A DNA stretch of 64,000 nucleotides from Dyella sp. ASV21. GTDB lineage: Bacteria > Pseudomonadota > Gammaproteobacteria > Xanthomonadales > Rhodanobacteraceae. The DNA is taken from assembly GCF_016428975.1 (NCBI RefSeq), contig NZ_JAELTT010000014.1:21641-85640 (forward strand). Reading direction: 5' to 3'. The notes under the pieces were generated by a model that saw only the letters and a list, made by a program, of their open reading frames with translations, was not told the origin of the DNA and searched no databases. Both the position numbers and the translations under genes were made by a program. Shown here one piece after another: positions 12,035-20,959 of this stretch; position 1 is the stretch's first letter; every line of letters begins with the position of its first letter.

Positions 12035-14926
12035 TTAGGCCACGTTCGGCTCGCTGAAGGCTTCGATTTCGCCCTTGAACGCTTCCACCGGCACGCAGCT
12101 GCAGAACACGTTCTTGTCGCCGTAGACGTTGTCCACGCGGGCCACCGGCGACCAGTACTTCTGGAACCTCAGGCTGGGCAGCGGGAAGGCAGCCAGTTCA
12201 CGGGTGTAAGCGTGGGTCCATTCCGTAGCCGACACCATGGTGGCGGTGTGCGGCGCGTGCTTGAGCGGGTTGTCTTCGCGATCGAGCTTGCCTTCGTCCA
12301 CCGCGCGGATCTCGTTGCGAATCTGGATCATCGCATCGATGAAGCGATCCAGCTCGTACTGCGATTCGCTCTCGGTCGGCTCCACCATCAGCGTGCCGGC
12401 GACCGGGAAGCTCAGCGTCGGCGCGTGGAAGCCAAAGTCGATCAGGCGCTTGGCCACGTCCTCGGCACCGATGCCGGTGGCGTCCTTGAGCGGGCGCAGG
12501 TCGAGGATGCACTCATGCGCCACCAGTCCGTTGCGACCGGTGTAGAGCGTCTCGAAGTGCGGTGCCAGGCGCTTGGCGATGTAGTTGGCGTTGAGCAGTG
12601 CCACCTGGGTAGCGCGGCGCAGGCCGGACGCGCCCATCATGGTGATGTACATCCAGCTGATCGGCAGGATGGAGGCCGAGCCGAAGCTGGCCGCCGACAC
12701 CATGCCTACTTCGCCTTCGCCACCGAACGTGCGCGGGAGGAACGGGGCGAGGTGCGACTTCACCGCGCAGGGACCCACGCCCGGACCGCCGCCGCCGTGC
12801 GGAATGCAGAAGGTCTTGTGCAGGTTCAGGTGCGACACGTCCGAGCCCCACTTGCCGGGCTTGGCCACGCCGACCAGCGCGTTCATGTTGGCGCCGTCGG
12901 TGTACACCTGGCCGCCGTGCTCATGCACGATCTCGCAGATCTTGACGATGTCTTCCTCGAACACGCCGTGCGTGGACGGGTAGGTAATCATCAGCGCAGC
13001 GAGGCGGTTGCTGAACTTCTCCGCGGCACGCTTGATGTCTTCCACATCGACGTTGCCGTTGGCGTCGCACTTGGTCACCACCACCTGCATGCCGCACATC
13101 TGCGCGGAAGCCGGGTTAGTGCCGTGAGCCGATTCCGGAATGAGGCAGATGTCGCGATGGCCTTCGCCGCGCGAGCGGTGATAGGCGCGAATGGCCAGCA
13201 GGCCGGCGTATTCGCCCTGTGCGCCGGAGTTGGGCTGCAGGCTCACCGCGTCGTAGCCCGTGCACTCCACCAGCATGGCTTCCAGCTCCTCGATGAGCTG
13301 CTTATAACCGGTGGCCTGCTCGGCTGGCGCCAGCGGGTGGATGTTGGCGAATTCCGGCCACGTCACCGGGATCATCTCGGCGGTGGCGTTGAGCTTCATG
13401 GTGCAGCTGCCCAGCGGGATCATGGTGCGATCCATCGCCAGGTCCTTGTCGGCCAGCGAACGCATGTAGCGCAGCAGTTCGTGCTCACTGTGGTGCGTGT
13501 TGAAGGCCGGGTGCGTGAGAAACGCGGTGGTGCGCTGCAGGCCGGCGGGCAGGGCGTCGTTGGTGTGGGCATCCAGCGCGTCGATATCCGCGATGGTGGC
13601 GCCGAACACCGCCGCCAGGGCGACCACATCGGCGCGGGTGGTGGTTTCGTCCAGGCTGACGCCGACGCTCTTGTCGTCGATCGGGCGCAGGTTGATGCCG
13701 GCGGCGCGCGCCTTGGCGTGCAGTGCGGCGGCATCCACGTTCACCACGTGCAAGGTGTCGAAGAAGTCCGGGCCCACGGTGATGCCGGCGGTGCGCAGGG
13801 CACCGGCCAGGATCGCGGCCAGGCGATGCACGCGGCGCGCGATGCGGGTGAGGCCTTCCGGGCCGTGGTACACGGCGTACATGCTCGCCATCACGGCCAG
13901 CAGCACCTGCGCGGTACAAATGTTGGAGGTGGCCTTCTCGCGGCGGATGTGCTGCTCGCGCGTCTGCAGGGTGAGGCGGTAAGCCGGCTTGCCTTCGGCG
14001 TCGATGGACACGCCGATCAGGCGGCCCGGCATGGAGCGCTTGTACGCGTCACGGCAGGCCATGAAAGCAGCATGCGGGCCGCCGAAACCGAACGGCACGC
14101 CAAAGCGCTGGGTGTTGCCCACCACGATATCCGCGCCCCATTCGCCCGGTGCGGCGATCAGGGTGAGCGCGAGCAGGTCGGTGGCGACGCACACCACGCC
14201 GTGGTGGTGATGCACCCAGTCGGCCAGCTCCTTGTAGTCGTTGATCTGGCCGAAGGTGTTGGGGTATTGCAGCAGCACGCCGAAGCTGGCGACGCTCTTG
14301 GCTTCGCTGTCGTCGCCGATGTGCAGTTCGATGCCCATCGCCTCGGCGCGGGTCTTGAGCACTTCCAGCGTCTGCGGGTGCACGGCGCTGGACACAAAGA
14401 ACACGTTGGACTTGGACTTGGCCGAGCGCTTGGCCAGCGTCATCGCTTCGGCCGCCGCGGTGCCTTCATCCAGCAGCGAGGCGTTGGCGATTTCCATGCC
14501 CGTCAGGTCGGCGCACATGGTCTGGAAGTTGATCAGCGCCTCCATGCGGCCCTGCGAGATTTCTGCCTGGTACGGCGTATAGGCCGTGTACCAAGCCGGA
14601 TTCTCCAGGATGTTGCGCAGGATGACGTTGGGGGTCAGCGTGCCGTAGTAGCCCTGGCCGATGAAGCTCTTGAACACCTGGTTCTTGTCGGCAATGGCGC
14701 GAATCTTGGCCAGTGCCTCCACTTCGGTGATCGGGGAGGGCAGGGCCAGCGGGGCCTGCGACTTGATCTTGCCCGGCACAATGGCGTCGGTCATCGCTTC
14801 CAGCGATTCGTAGCCGACCACGCTGAGCATCTTGGCGATCTCTGCGTCGTTGGGGCCGATATGACGCTCGATAAAGGCGTCGTGATGCTCGAGGTCACGC
14901 AGGGAAGGATTGGCGTTCTGACTCAT
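12035..14926 (-). CDS. gcvP: Glycine dehydrogenase (decarboxylating), P protein of the glycine cleavage system
   Basis: The 963-residue single-chain P protein decarboxylates glycine with PLP and passes the aminomethyl group to the lipoyl arm of GcvH. The PLP lysine is Lys704 in [16 protein letters not shown]; the N-terminal signature [17 protein letters not shown] and [10 protein letters not shown] are intact. Length agrees with E. coli GcvP (957), so it is not the split archaeal/Gram-positive form. gcvT and gcvH are not in the window. It is preceded by a tandem glycine riboswitch; the start has no obvious Shine-Dalgarno sequence. Confidence 0.98.
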   Translation of the reverse strand: MSQNANPSLRDLEHHDAFIERHIGPNDAEIAKMLSVVGYESLEAMTDAIVPGKIKSQAPLALPSPITEVEALAKIRAIADKNQVFKSFIGQGYYGTLTPNVILRNILENPAWYTAYTPYQAEISQGRMEALINFQTMCADLTGMEIANASLLDEGTAAAEAMTLAKRSAKSKSNVFFVSSAVHPQTLEVLKTRAEAMGIELHIGDDSEAKSVASFGVLLQYPNTFGQINDYKELADWVHHHHGVVCVATDLLALTLIAAPGEWGADIVVGNTQRFGVPFGFGGPHAAFMACRDAYKRSMPGRLIGVSIDAEGKPAYRLTLQTREQHIRREKATSNICTAQVLLAVMASMYAVYHGPEGLTRIARRVHRLAAILAGALRTAGITVGPDFFDTLHVVNVDAAALHAKARAAGINLRPIDDKSVGVSLDETTTRADVVALAAVFGATIADIDALDAHTNDALPAGLQRTTAFLTHPAFNTHHSEHELLRYMRSLADKDLAMDRTMIPLGSCTMKLNATAEMIPVTWPEFANIHPLAPAEQATGYKQLIEELEAMLVECTGYDAVSLQPNSGAQGEYAGLLAIRAYHRSRGEGHRDICLIPESAHGTNPASAQMCGMQVVVTKCDANGNVDVEDIKRAAEKFSNRLAALMITYPSTHGVFEEDIVKICEIVHEHGGQVYTDGANMNALVGVAKPGKWGSDVSHLNLHKTFCIPHGGGGPGVGPCAVKSHLAPFLPRTFGGEGEVGMVSAASFGSASILPISWMYITMMGASGLRRATQVALLNANYIAKRLAPHFETLYTGRNGLVAHECILDLRPLKDATGIGAEDVAKRLIDFGFHAPTLSFPVAGTLMVEPTESESQYELDRFIDAMIQIRNEIRAVDEGKLDREDNPLKHAPHTATMVSATEWTHAYTRELAAFPLPSLRFQKYWSPVARVDNVYGDKNVFCSCVPVEAFKGEIEAFSEPNVA

Positions 14927-14947
14927 GGCAGGGGCGTCCGAAAGTAA

Positions 14948-14962
14948 CGTGCAAGCCGCACG
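14948..14962 (-). promoter_or_regulatory. Hairpin between glycine riboswitch and gcvP (possible expression platform)
   Basis: On the minus strand CGTGC-GGCTT-GCACG followed by TTACTTT, just downstream of the second aptamer and 22 bases before the gcvP start. It resembles a weak intrinsic terminator or a start-region hairpin that ligand binding could switch. Confidence 0.4.
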
Positions 14963-14969
14963 CGAAGCG

Positions 14970-15147
14970 CCCCTCTGTCCTTTTGCCTGAGAGTTTGGAA
15001 GCCATGGGATGACCCACGCTTCGTGCCCCTTCGGCGCCGGATTGAACCGGTCTCTCCAGAGTGTTTATGCGCATGATGGTATGGGGCCTGAGCGATTACG
15101 GGCGTTGCGCCTTCGGCAGCGGCTCGCGCCGCTTCTCCCACCACACG
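14970..15147 (-). promoter_or_regulatory. Tandem glycine riboswitch upstream of gcvP
   Basis: On the minus strand two glycine aptamers lie in series. The proximal one (about 14971-15063) shows the hallmark CTGGAGAGACCGG, GCGCCGAAGGGGCA and ACTCTCAGGCAAAAGGACAG segments. The distal one (about 15068-15147) shows GTGGGAGAAGC, GCCGAAGGCGCAAC and CGCTCAGGCCCCATACC, the same layout with less conserved ends. In this class glycine usually turns on glycine cleavage genes. Identification rests on these conserved strings and on the gene downstream. Confidence 0.92.
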
Positions 15148-15269
15148 CTAAACGGCAATTATAAGGCGGTTCGGGTGGGTTTGGCGCGGCGCAGCCCGGC
15201 TTCTTCAGCGGCCGTGCCGGCAGGGTCTCAATCGGCTTAAGATCGGGCTTTCCCTGACTTCCCGCGCCC

Positions 15270-15707
15270 ATGAATACACCCCCGTTCCAGCTCGCCCGTA
15301 TCGATCACGTGGTGCTGCGCGTGCGCGACATGGCCGCCATGCAGCGCTTCTACGTGCAGGTGCTGGGCTGCCGTGAGGAGCGCCGCCAGGACGAGATCGG
15401 GCTGGTGCAGCTGCGCGCGGGTGATTCCCTGATCGATCTGGTATCGCTGGACGGCAAGCTGGGGCGTCATGGCGGCGCGGGGCCGGGCGATGAAGGTCAC
15501 AACATGGATCACCTGTGCCTGCAGGTGGAGGGTTATGACGAGGCGGCGATCGTGGCCCACCTCAAGGCGCATGGCGTGCGCGTGGGTGACATTGGCTCGC
15601 GCTATGGTGCCAAGGGTGAGGGTCCCTCGATCTACCTGTACGACCCACAGGGCAACATGGTGGAGTTGAAGGGGCCGCCCGTTGAGCCGGTACCTTCCAC
15701 ACGCTGA
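15270..15707 (+). CDS. VOC family (glyoxalase/bleomycin-resistance fold) protein
   Basis: A 145-residue single-module vicinal oxygen chelate protein. Likely metal ligands are His13 in IDHVVLRVRDM, the His in NMDHLCLQV and the Glu in GNMVELKG, at the expected spacing for a paired beta-alpha-beta-beta-beta unit. The substrate is not evident; relatives include FosX-like and uncharacterised lyase proteins. It stands alone, downstream of and divergent from the gcvP riboswitch. Confidence 0.8.
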   Translation: MNTPPFQLARIDHVVLRVRDMAAMQRFYVQVLGCREERRQDEIGLVQLRAGDSLIDLVSLDGKLGRHGGAGPGDEGHNMDHLCLQVEGYDEAAIVAHLKAHGVRVGDIGSRYGAKGEGPSIYLYDPQGNMVELKGPPVEPVPSTR

Positions 15708-15710
15708 CTG

Positions 15711-15739
15711 ACGCATCATCCTTGCGAAGGCTGATGCGC
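15711..15739 (+). terminator. Possible terminator hairpin after the VOC gene
   Basis: CGCATCATCCTT-GCG-AAGGCTGATGCG inverted repeat with one bulge immediately after the VOC stop. No T run follows, so this is tentative. Confidence 0.4.
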
Positions 15740-15883
15740 CGTGAAATCACGGGGTGACTCGTCGTATCCGCTCCACCGGATGTTCCGCGCGCTTGGCGCA
15801 GGTTCCGCCCTGGCGGGGATCACGATCACATGGAACGGGATAGCCTGGCCTGCCGGACAGGCACCAAGAAAAAGGAGAGTGCG

Positions 15884-16375
15884 ATGCGACAAGGGTTGGC
15901 TTCGATACTGTTCGTGATGCTGGCGAGCCTTGCGTGGGCCGCGAGTGCCAGTGACGTCGTGCGAGTGAGCGTGCCCGGCCAGCCGGCCTGGCAGGCGGAT
16001 CGACAGGCCGTGGCGGCGCTGCCGCACACCGAGGTTACCGCCAAGGCCCACGACGAGCCGCCGGCAACATGGCGTGGGGTGTCGCTGGCCGAGGTGCTCA
16101 AGCGCGCCGGCTTGCCGCTGGAAAAGCTGCGTGGCCGCGCCCTGGCGCAATACGTGCGCGTAACCGCCGCCGATCACTATCAGGTGGTATTTGGATTGGG
16201 TGAGCTCGATCCAACGCTGGGCAACGCGAACGTGTTGCTGGTGGATGAGCGCGACGGCAAGCCACTGTCGGAGGACGGCCCGTTTCGCTTGCTGGTGCCG
16301 GCGGATGCGCGTCCCGCGCGCTGGGTGCGCAACGTGACGACCATCGAAGTGCTGGATGGCGCTGCGTCGCCGTAA
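15884..16375 (+). CDS. Secreted molybdopterin-binding-fold (sulfite oxidase-like) domain protein
   Basis: A 163-residue exported protein with a signal peptide (MRQGLASILFVMLASLAWAASA). The mature part resembles the oxidoreductase molybdopterin-binding domain: TWRGVSLAEVLKRAGLP, VRVTAADHYQVVF and GPFRLLVPADARPARWVRNVTTIEV. Stand-alone proteins of this type lack the catalytic Cys and are often named molybdopterin-dependent oxidoreductase by homology only. The ATG follows AAGGAGAG. Cofactor binding is not shown by the sequence. Confidence 0.75.
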   Translation: MRQGLASILFVMLASLAWAASASDVVRVSVPGQPAWQADRQAVAALPHTEVTAKAHDEPPATWRGVSLAEVLKRAGLPLEKLRGRALAQYVRVTAADHYQVVFGLGELDPTLGNANVLLVDERDGKPLSEDGPFRLLVPADARPARWVRNVTTIEVLDGAASP

Positions 16376-16554
16376 GTTACGTCATGCATGGAGCGCCGGC
16401 GGATCGGCGCCGGTCGCGCTTGCGAAAGCATCGGGCTTTCCGCGCAGCGTCACTTGCTCGGCGCATGGCGAAGCGATGCACGTCGTGTTGCGTAAGATCG
16501 GTGCGACATCGGCCGCGCGAGTAGGGTTTGCAGTGGATCGTCAAACGCCAGAAA

Positions 16555-16586
16555 CGACAAAGCCCGCATCGCTGCGGGCTTCGTCT
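16555..16586 (-). terminator. Terminator after tRNA-Leu
   Basis: On the minus strand GACGAAGCCCGC-AGCGAT-GCGGGCTTTGTC, a strong stem with a short T tract, starting 6 bases after the tRNA 3' end. Confidence 0.75.
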
Positions 16587-16591
16587 ACAAT

Positions 16592-16676
<85 letters not shown>

Positions 16677-16712
16677 AGGTGTCCCGCGCTTCATCAGCTG
16701 CGTGAGCCGCGT

Positions 16713-16741
16713 AATTTAGGGGTGTAACGGCGAGTTGTCAA
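16713..16741 (-). promoter_or_regulatory. Sigma70 promoter of tRNA-Leu
   Basis: On the minus strand a perfect TTGACA (16736-16741), 17-base spacer and TAAATT (16713-16718), giving a start about 30 bases ahead of the tRNA. It lies in the divergent gap shared with rnr. Confidence 0.8.
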
Positions 16742-16819
16742 CTATTCTTTCACCACTTTTTCATCGGACCGCGCCAGCCGTGCTCCAACCACCGCATAAG
16801 AACAAACAAAGGCAAGGAC

Positions 16820-19411
16820 GTGAGTAAAAAAAGAGAACCCTCTAAAAACAGGCAGGACGCGCCGCGCGGCCCCAAGGCGCCGTTCAAGGCCGCCCCTCGC
16901 GCCAAGCGTTCTGCGCTGGATCCCTCGCGCGGGCGCGCAGGCCAGGTGGGCGACCCCCAGGCCGAGCGCGAGGCCCAACGCTACGAGCGACCCATTCCCA
17001 GTCGTGAAGCCATCCTGGCGTTGTTGGAAGCTCGCGGCGAAATGTTGACCGAGGCGCGTATCGCCGAGGCTCTCTCGCTGCATGACGAATACGATCTCAA
17101 CGCGCTGCGCAAGCGCCTCGGCGCCATGGTGCGCGACGGCCAGCTGCTGCTGGGGCGTCGTGGCGGCTACGCGCCCGCCAACAAGCTCGACCTGATGCCC
17201 GGCGTGGTGCTCGCCAATGCCGAAGGCTACGGCTTCCTGCGCCCGGATGACGGCGGCGAAGATCTCTACCTGTCGCCCCAGCAGATGCGTCAGGTACTGC
17301 ATGGCGATCGTGTGCTGGCCAGCGTGGTCGGTATCGACCGGCGCGGTCGCAAGCAGGGCGCCATTGTCGAGGTATTGCAGCGCCGTTCGCCGCGTCTGGT
17401 TGGTCGCGTGGTGCTGGAAAACGGCGTGATGCTGGTGACGCCTGATGATCGTCGTCTGCATCAAGACGTGATCATCCTTCCCGGCAAGGATCAAGGTGCG
17501 CGCTCCGGCCAGATCGTCGTGGTCGAGATCACCGACCCGCCAACACCGAATCGTGGCCCGATGGGGGCCATCAGTGCGGTGTTGGGCGAGCGCCTGCAGC
17601 CCTCGCTGCTGGTGGAGATGGCCATTGCCAGCCACGATCTGCCGCACGACTGGCCCGATGCCGTGACGCGCGAGGCGGCCCAGGTCGAGCCGCAGGTGAC
17701 GGCCGCCGAGCGCGAAGGTCGCGTCGATCTGCGCGCGCTGCCGTTGGTCACCATCGACGGCGCCGACGCGCGTGACTTCGACGATGCCGTTTTCGCCGAA
17801 CCCAAGCGGGGCGGCGGCTATCGCCTGGTGGTGGCGATCGCGGATGTATCGCACTACGTCCAGATCGGTTCGGCCCTGGACAAGGAAGCGTACGAGCGCA
17901 GTACCTCCACCTATTTCCCTGGTTTTGTAGTGCCGATGCTGCCGGAGACGCTCTCCAACGGCATCTGCTCGCTGAACCCCAAGGTCGAGCGCCTCTGCAT
18001 GGTCTGCGACATGACCATCGATGCCGAAGGCGAGGTGACCCGCGCGAAGTTCTACGACGCGGTGATGCGCTCGCATGCACGCCTTACCTACGACCGCGTG
18101 TGGCAGGCCATTGGCCTGCACGATGCCGATGCACGGCATGAGCTGGCCGACGTGCTGCCGCAAGTGGAGCATCTGCACGCGCTGTACAAGCTGATGGCGG
18201 CGCAGCGCAAACGCCGTGGCGCCATCGATTTCGAGACGCCGGAGGTGAAGTTCCGCCTCGACCAGCGCGGCGAAGTGGAAGCCATGGGCGCCACCGAGCG
18301 CAACGATGCGCACAAGCTGATCGAGGAGTGCATGATCGCCGCCAACGTACAGGCGGCGCTGTACCTTGAAAAGAAAAAGATTCCCGCGTTGTACCGCGCG
18401 CATGAGCCGCCGCCGGCCGAGAAGTACGAAGATCTGCAACAGTTCCTGCGCGAGTTCAAGCTGCGCATGCCTTCGGTGGAGGAGGTGACGCCGGCCGATT
18501 TCGCCGATGTGCTGCGCCTGGTGCAGGATCGTCCCGAGCGTGCATTGATCCAGTCGGTGCTGCTGCGCGCGCAGAGCATGGCCGCCTATCAGCCGGACAA
18601 TCGTGGCCACTTCGGTTTGGCGCTGGAAGCCTATGCGCACTTCACGTCGCCGATTCGTCGTTATCCGGATCTGCTGGTGCATCGGGCGATTCGCTATGCC
18701 CTCACCGGTGGCAAACCGTCCGGTTACGCCTATACCCCGAGCGAAATGGCCGCCATGGCCGTGCATTGCTCGCAGCGCGAGCGTCGTGCGGAAGAGGCCG
18801 AGCGCGATGTGGATGAGCGCTTCAAGTGCGCCTGGATGTCCAAGCACGTGGGCAGTGAGTTCGACGGCACCGTGACCGGTGTGACGTCGTTCGGCCTGTT
18901 CGTCGAATTGAACGATTCCAAGGTTTCCGGGCTGGTGCACATCAGCCAGCTCTCCAACGATTACTACCATTTCGACCCGGTGCGCCATTTATTGAAGGGT
19001 GAGCGCAGTGGCGTGCAGTTCCGCCTGGGTGACCATGTGCGCGTGCAGGTGCTGCGCGCCTCGCTGGAGGATCGCAAGATCGACTTCCGCCTGGTGGCGC
19101 CGCGCAAGGAAAAAGCCGAGCCGCCGCGCGCAGAGCGTCGCTACGACTATGCCGCTTCCGGTGATCGCTACTCCTTGCCCGGCCGCAAGGCGACGGCCAA
19201 GGCTCCGGCGCGCGATAATGCCGCACCGGCGGCGCCTCGTTCGCCGGCACCTCAAAAGGCTGCGGCGGACGAGCGCAAGCCCTCCGTGGGCAAGGGCATG
19301 CTGGCCAAGGTGACCTCCGCGGCCAAGGGCAAGTTCAACGCCGTCAAGGCTGCCGCAGCCAAGGCAACATCCAAGGGCCGCAAGGCCGATAAGAACAAAG
19401 GTAAACGATGA
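16820..19411 (+). CDS. rnr: Ribonuclease R
   Basis: An 863-residue 3'-5' exoribonuclease that degrades structured RNA, including rRNA and tmRNA-tagged messages. Order: basic N-terminal tail, helix-turn-helix-like segment, cold-shock OB domains (EGYGFLRPDDGGEDLYL), catalytic RNB domain with the metal-binding DGADARDFDDAV starting near residue 312, and S1 domain (FDGTVTGVTSFGLFVEL). The last 100 residues are Lys/Ala-rich and low-complexity, as common in RNase R. GTG start, with CAAGGA upstream. Its stop overlaps the rlmB start. Confidence 0.97.
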   Translation: MSKKREPSKNRQDAPRGPKAPFKAAPRAKRSALDPSRGRAGQVGDPQAEREAQRYERPIPSREAILALLEARGEMLTEARIAEALSLHDEYDLNALRKRLGAMVRDGQLLLGRRGGYAPANKLDLMPGVVLANAEGYGFLRPDDGGEDLYLSPQQMRQVLHGDRVLASVVGIDRRGRKQGAIVEVLQRRSPRLVGRVVLENGVMLVTPDDRRLHQDVIILPGKDQGARSGQIVVVEITDPPTPNRGPMGAISAVLGERLQPSLLVEMAIASHDLPHDWPDAVTREAAQVEPQVTAAEREGRVDLRALPLVTIDGADARDFDDAVFAEPKRGGGYRLVVAIADVSHYVQIGSALDKEAYERSTSTYFPGFVVPMLPETLSNGICSLNPKVERLCMVCDMTIDAEGEVTRAKFYDAVMRSHARLTYDRVWQAIGLHDADARHELADVLPQVEHLHALYKLMAAQRKRRGAIDFETPEVKFRLDQRGEVEAMGATERNDAHKLIEECMIAANVQAALYLEKKKIPALYRAHEPPPAEKYEDLQQFLREFKLRMPSVEEVTPADFADVLRLVQDRPERALIQSVLLRAQSMAAYQPDNRGHFGLALEAYAHFTSPIRRYPDLLVHRAIRYALTGGKPSGYAYTPSEMAAMAVHCSQRERRAEEAERDVDERFKCAWMSKHVGSEFDGTVTGVTSFGLFVELNDSKVSGLVHISQLSNDYYHFDPVRHLLKGERSGVQFRLGDHVRVQVLRASLEDRKIDFRLVAPRKEKAEPPRAERRYDYAASGDRYSLPGRKATAKAPARDNAAPAAPRSPAPQKAAADERKPSVGKGMLAKVTSAAKGKFNAVKAAAAKATSKGRKADKNKGKR

Positions 19412-20154
19412 GCGAGAGCTGGATCGTCGGGATCAACCCGGTCGAGGGCGCATTGAGCAACGACGCTTCGCGCGTGCGCGAAGTGCTGGTGGAAAACGGA
19501 CAGCGCAATGCGCGCGTGCAGGAGCTGGCGGCGCGGGCCAAGGCGCTGAACATTCCGGTGCACCATCGCCCGCGCGAACAACTGGATCGCGTTTCGGGCG
19601 AGGCGCGCCATCAGGGCGTAGTCGCGCGCTATGAAGCGCCGCCGATGGGCACGGAAAACGATATTCCCGAGTTGCTGGAAGCGGCCGGCAGCAACGCGCT
19701 GGTGCTGGTGCTCGATGGCGTGACCGATCCGCACAACCTCGGCGCCTGCCTGCGCAGTGCGGCGGCGGCCGGTGTCACCGCGGTGATCGTACCCAAGGAC
19801 CGTGCCGTGGGCCTTACGCCGGTGGTCCGTCGCGCATCGGCCGGCGGCGCCGACCGCGTGCCGCTGATTGCGGCCACCAACCTGGCGCGCGCGCTGCGCA
19901 CGCTCAAAGATGCCGGGGTATGGATTACCGGGCTCGCGGGCGATACGGATACCTCGGTTTACACCATCGACATGCGTGGTCCGGTGGCATTGGTCTTGGG
20001 CAGTGAAGGCGAGGGTATGCGCCGGCTGACTCGCGAGACCTGTGATTTCGTTGCCCAGATTCCCATGCCGGGCGTCATGGAAAGCCTCAATGTTTCCGTG
20101 GCCACCGGTATCGTGCTGTTCGAAGCGGTGCGCCAAAGGAGCGAAAAGCGATGA
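19408..20154 (+). CDS. rlmB: 23S rRNA (guanosine-2251-2'-O)-methyltransferase RlmB
   Basis: A 248-residue SPOUT (TrmH-class) methyltransferase acting on G2251 in the P loop of 23S rRNA. Motifs are VLDGVTDPHNLGACLRSA, LVLGSEGEGMRRLTRETCD and the knot motif IPMPGVMESLNVSVATGIVL. The N-terminal substrate-binding domain (GINPVEGALS) is present. It overlaps rnr by 4 bases (ATGA), the classic rnr-rlmB pair, and overlaps the next gene the same way. Confidence 0.97.
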   Translation: MSESWIVGINPVEGALSNDASRVREVLVENGQRNARVQELAARAKALNIPVHHRPREQLDRVSGEARHQGVVARYEAPPMGTENDIPELLEAAGSNALVLVLDGVTDPHNLGACLRSAAAAGVTAVIVPKDRAVGLTPVVRRASAGGADRVPLIAATNLARALRTLKDAGVWITGLAGDTDTSVYTIDMRGPVALVLGSEGEGMRRLTRETCDFVAQIPMPGVMESLNVSVATGIVLFEAVRQRSEKR

Positions 20155-20441
20155 CCTTCATGTGGCATGACTGGGCCGGCTATATCGGCGTGGTGCTGGT
20201 ACTGCTGGCGTTCCTGTTGTTGCAAGCCCACAAGGTGCGTGGCAATGGCCTCATCTATCAGCTGATGAACGTGCTGGGTGCGCTGGGTGTCGCGTTGTCG
20301 CTGGTGTTCGGCCTGGCGCCGATGAATTGGCCTGCGTTCCTGATGCAGGCGGCGTGGGTCTGCATTGGCGTCTACGGCATCGTGCATTCGGCGCGCGCGC
20401 GCCGCGAAGCACGCGACTTGGGCAGCAAGCTGGCGCCTTGA
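20151..20441 (+). CDS. Small membrane protein, CBU_0592-like
   Basis: A 96-residue protein with three hydrophobic segments (about 10-27, 36-53 and 57-77) and a basic C-terminus. The pattern W.G..GVVLVLLAFLLLQ...V..N, Y.L.N..GA is shared with the CBU_0592-like family of unknown function. It is coupled to rlmB by an ATGA overlap. Confidence 0.75.
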   Translation: MTFMWHDWAGYIGVVLVLLAFLLLQAHKVRGNGLIYQLMNVLGALGVALSLVFGLAPMNWPAFLMQAAWVCIGVYGIVHSARARREARDLGSKLAP

Positions 20442-20474
20442 CGGGGTATTCAGCCTCGTTCGCTAAAATAGAGA

Positions 20475-20499
20475 GACTGGCCCTGCAATGGGGCCAGTC
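20475..20499 (+). other. Strong hairpin directly upstream of the guanidine-II riboswitch
   Basis: GACTGGCCC-TGCAATG-GGGCCAGTC, nine base pairs, ending one base before the first riboswitch hairpin. No T run follows, so it is not a standard terminator for the upstream gene. TAAAAT at 20464-20469 is a candidate -10 that would place this hairpin at the 5' end of the sugE transcript; TTGACG at 20438 is 20 bases away, too far for an ideal -35. Confidence 0.5.
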
Positions 20500-20500
20500 T

Positions 20501-20546
20501 GCGGGGACGACCCCGTAGCAAGTGCTCATTGCGGGGACGACCCTGC
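20501..20546 (+). promoter_or_regulatory. Guanidine-II riboswitch (mini-ykkC)
   Basis: Two nearly identical hairpins with ACGA tetraloops: CGGGG-ACGA-CCCCG at 20502-20515 and GCGGGG-ACGA-CCCTGC at 20531-20546, joined by a short linker. This two-hairpin, ACGR-loop layout defines the guanidine-II class, which binds one guanidinium per hairpin and turns on exporters. The second hairpin lies 24 bases before the sugE start, consistent with control of ribosome access. Confidence 0.93.
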
Positions 20547-20569
20547 TCTTCATCCAGAGGAGTCGCGTC

Positions 20570-20890
20570 ATGCCCTGGATCTATCTGACACTCGCCGGCC
20601 TGTTCGAAATCGTGTGGGCCGTGGGCTTGAAGTACACCGAAGGTTTCAGTCGCCTGTGGCCTAGCGTGATCACCGTGTCGGCGATGACGGCCAGCATTAT
20701 TCTGCTGGCCATGGCGGTGAAGTCGCTGCCTATCGGTACCGCGTATGCGATCTGGACCGGCATCGGCGCCGTGGGCGCCGTGATTCTCGGCATGGTGTTG
20801 TTTGGCGATTCGGCCTCGCCGTTGCGTCTGGCCTGCGTGGGCCTGGTGTTGCTGGGCATGATCGGGCTCAAGCTCACCAGCGGAGCGTAA
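20570..20890 (+). CDS. sugE: Guanidinium exporter Gdx/SugE (SMR family)
   Basis: A 106-residue four-helix small multidrug resistance protein. The conserved membrane Glu13 ([18 protein letters not shown]) and the [16 protein letters not shown] block match the SugE/Gdx branch, which exports guanidinium in exchange for protons, rather than EmrE-type drug pumps. The guanidine-II riboswitch just upstream supports this substrate. GAGGAG precedes the ATG. Confidence 0.95.
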   Translation: MPWIYLTLAGLFEIVWAVGLKYTEGFSRLWPSVITVSAMTASIILLAMAVKSLPIGTAYAIWTGIGAVGAVILGMVLFGDSASPLRLACVGLVLLGMIGLKLTSGA

Positions 20891-20908
20891 TACCGGTGCC
20901 CGAAAACG

Positions 20909-20939
20909 CATCAGCCCCGGAGGCGATCCAGGGCTGATG
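20909..20939. terminator. Hairpin between convergent sugE and phoU
   Basis: CATCAGCCC / GGGCTGATG with a 13-base loop. T runs are lacking, but it sits exactly between the two stops. Confidence 0.5.
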
Positions 20940-20959
20940 TGGTCAAACGGGGTGGAGAC

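Noticed and set aside
11975..14947. 990-codon open frame antisense to gcvP
   Set aside because: Protein is Gly/His/Arg/Val-rich without domains, lies fully over a certain gene and the glycine riboswitch side; typical high-GC shadow frame.
14923..15144. 73-codon frame upstream of gcvP
   Set aside because: It lies over the tandem glycine riboswitch and is read in its RNA; conservation there is structural.
16742..18988. 748-codon open frame antisense to rnr
   Set aside because: Shadow of rnr, His/Arg-rich with no domain.
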